A stretch of 42,365 bases of DNA, taken from positions 1 to 42,365 of the forward strand of contig NZ_BAFP01000263.1 in the NCBI RefSeq assembly GCF_000308455.1, read 5' to 3'. Shown here piece by piece: positions 41,506 through 42,365 of this stretch. Positions within the stretch are counted from its first letter, which is position 1. Every line of letters starts with the position of its first letter. Below the pieces are notes generated by a model. That model was given only the letters and a program-made list of their open reading frames with translations, ran no database searches and was not told where the DNA came from. The stretch comes from Nocardia abscessus NBRC 100374. Lineage in GTDB: Bacteria > Actinomycetota > Actinomycetes > Mycobacteriales > Mycobacteriaceae. A program made the position numbers and the translations under genes.

Positions 41506-42278
41506 GAGATCGTTCCCAACGGTCCGTAGTCGGCGAGCACGGTGTCCCCGCGCTCGACCCACATCGGGCGGGTGAAGGACCCGGCCAAAACGATTTCGCC
41601 TGCTTCGAGGCGGTCACCGTGCTCGGCGAGCTTGTCGGCGAGCCACGCCACTCCGGTGGCGGGGTGGTTGAGCACAGCTGCCGCGACGCCCGATTCCTCG
41701 ATCGTCTCGTTGCGGTAGAGCAGAGCGGAGACCCAGCGCAGGTCGGTCTCGCCGATCCGCACCGGATTGCCGCCGTAGACCATCGCGCCGAAGCCCGCGT
41801 TGTCGCTGATGGTGTCGACGATCGTCCGGCCCTGCAGTTCGATGCGCGAGGAGAGGACTTCCAGTGCGGGGACGACGTATTCGGTCGCACGCAGCACATC
41901 GAAGACGGTCACGCCGGGACCCTCCAGCGGCTCGGAGAGCACGAACGCCAGCTCGACCTCGATGCGCACGTTGGGGAATTGCCCGTGTTCGATGACCGAG
42001 CCGTTGTCGAAGACCGCGTCGGCGAACATCGCGCCGTAGTCGGGTTCGGTGATTCCGGTCGCGGCCTGCATGGCCTTGCTCGTCAGTCCGATCTTGCGGC
42101 CGATCGGACGGCGCCCGGCGGCGATCCCGCGGCGGCGCCACTCGTTCTGCACGGCATACGAATCCGCGACCGTCATGCCCGGGTGCCGGACGGTCAGCAG
42201 CGGCACCGTGGTGCGATCGCGTTCGGCGGCGGCGAGTTCGTCGGCGATCGCGGTGATTGTTGCGGCGTCGAGCGCCAT
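41490..42278 (-). CDS. hpaH: 2-oxohept-4-ene-1,7-dioate hydratase
   Basis: A 262-aa enzyme of the fumarylacetoacetate hydrolase superfamily (4-oxalocrotonate decarboxylase/hydratase branch). The conserved GRKIGLTS block (60-67) and the acidic RIEVELAFVL (105-114, Glu107 and Glu109 as metal ligands) are present. Further landmarks are VVPALEVLSSRI and PVRIGETDLRWVSALLYRN, then NHPATGVAWLADKL. It hydrates the oxoenoate to 4-hydroxy-2-oxoheptanedioate, the substrate of HpaI. ATG 42278 has GGAAAGGA 6-7 nt ahead and yields a complete N-terminus. In related loci hpaE, hpaD and hpaF lie upstream, which would be off the window edge. Confidence 0.88.
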   Translation of the reverse strand: MALDAATITAIADELAAAERDRTTVPLLTVRHPGMTVADSYAVQNEWRRRGIAAGRRPIGRKIGLTSKAMQAATGITEPDYGAMFADAVFDNGSVIEHGQFPNVRIEVELAFVLSEPLEGPGVTVFDVLRATEYVVPALEVLSSRIELQGRTIVDTISDNAGFGAMVYGGNPVRIGETDLRWVSALLYRNETIEESGVAAAVLNHPATGVAWLADKLAEHGDRLEAGEIVLAGSFTRPMWVERGDTVLADYGPLGTISCRFV

Positions 42279-42365
42279 CCGATGTCCTTTCCTGTTCGAG
42301 GAGCGCGGCCGGCGGGTGAGGGCGACCGGCCGCGTTCGGGCTCGTTCTGGCGCTAGAGCTGGTTG
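42279..42365. other. Window edge; possible end of an upstream gene
   Basis: On the minus strand a frame reads ...NQL and then TAG at 42353-42355, which could be the C-terminus of the next upstream gene of the aromatic degradation operon. Three residues are too few to identify it. Confidence 0.2.

Noticed and set aside
40168..41529. Plus-strand open frame of about 450 codons
   Set aside because: It is antisense to hpaI and the start of gabD, both of which have catalytic residues in place.
1..42365. CRISPR arrays and tRNA or rRNA genes
   Set aside because: I looked for regularly spaced repeats and for clover-leaf features (GTTCGA-type T-loops with matching stems) and found none that hold up.

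Overview
The window is high-GC DNA with actinobacterial gene style: GTG starts, many TetR regulators, F420- and flavin-type oxidoreductases, an ECF41/SigJ-like sigma factor and mycobacterial-type membrane proteins. It most resembles a Nocardia or Rhodococcus relative (Mycobacteriales). This is inferred from gene content; there is no rRNA or other taxonomic marker here.

Layout. 0-4.2 kb: an Rrf2 regulator controlling an AhpD-like peroxidase through two palindromes, a small broken gene with an in-frame TAG, a long MerR regulator and an internally deleted IS3-family element that keeps both ends. 4.4-7.5 kb: a TetR regulator divergent from a secreted family 1 glycosidase, then a secreted lipase. 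7.9-11.5 kb: a flavin monooxygenase and a 14-TM drug exporter, divergent from their TetR regulator across a 29-bp perfect palindrome. 11.5-12.4 kb: gene remnants. 12.5-14 kb: TetR plus an F420-dependent-NADP-reductase-like enzyme. 14.8-17 kb: a MarR/GbsR-type regulator divergent from a two-gene ABC exporter. 17.5-21 kb: a membrane protein, TerD and NhaA. 21.2-26.6 kb: DoxX and ECF41 sigma, a second ABC exporter, and a SnoaL-like/HxlR pair.

26.8-31.7 kb is the most unusual part: a tight three-gene operon on the minus strand. Its first two genes encode tandem paralogues (394 and 393 aa) that look like ClyA/Cry6Aa/XaxA-type alpha-helical pore-forming toxin subunits. The third encodes an 804-aa protein with a central coiled coil, a hydrophobic segment and a C-terminus that resembles the tail of Tc-toxin A subunits. 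I read it as a candidate multi-component pore-forming toxin. It is flanked by a lower-GC stretch, an integrase-like relic and an IS3 relic.

33-42 kb: a cupin, a WYL regulator divergent from an FAD monooxygenase, a secreted alpha/beta hydrolase, and the end of the homoprotocatechuate (4-hydroxyphenylacetate) pathway. There hydratase, aldolase and succinate-semialdehyde dehydrogenase are encoded in pathway order, followed by a truncated MHS-type transporter.

A second notable signal is a 24-nt sequence (core GCCGGGAAGTCTGGTCGGC) present three times: as a divergent pair between terD and nhaA, and immediately upstream of the second ABC exporter, where it adjoins a hairpin that would hide the ribosome binding site and start codon. 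It looks like a shared cis-acting leader RNA. All homology statements are from sequence recognition only; no database search was run.
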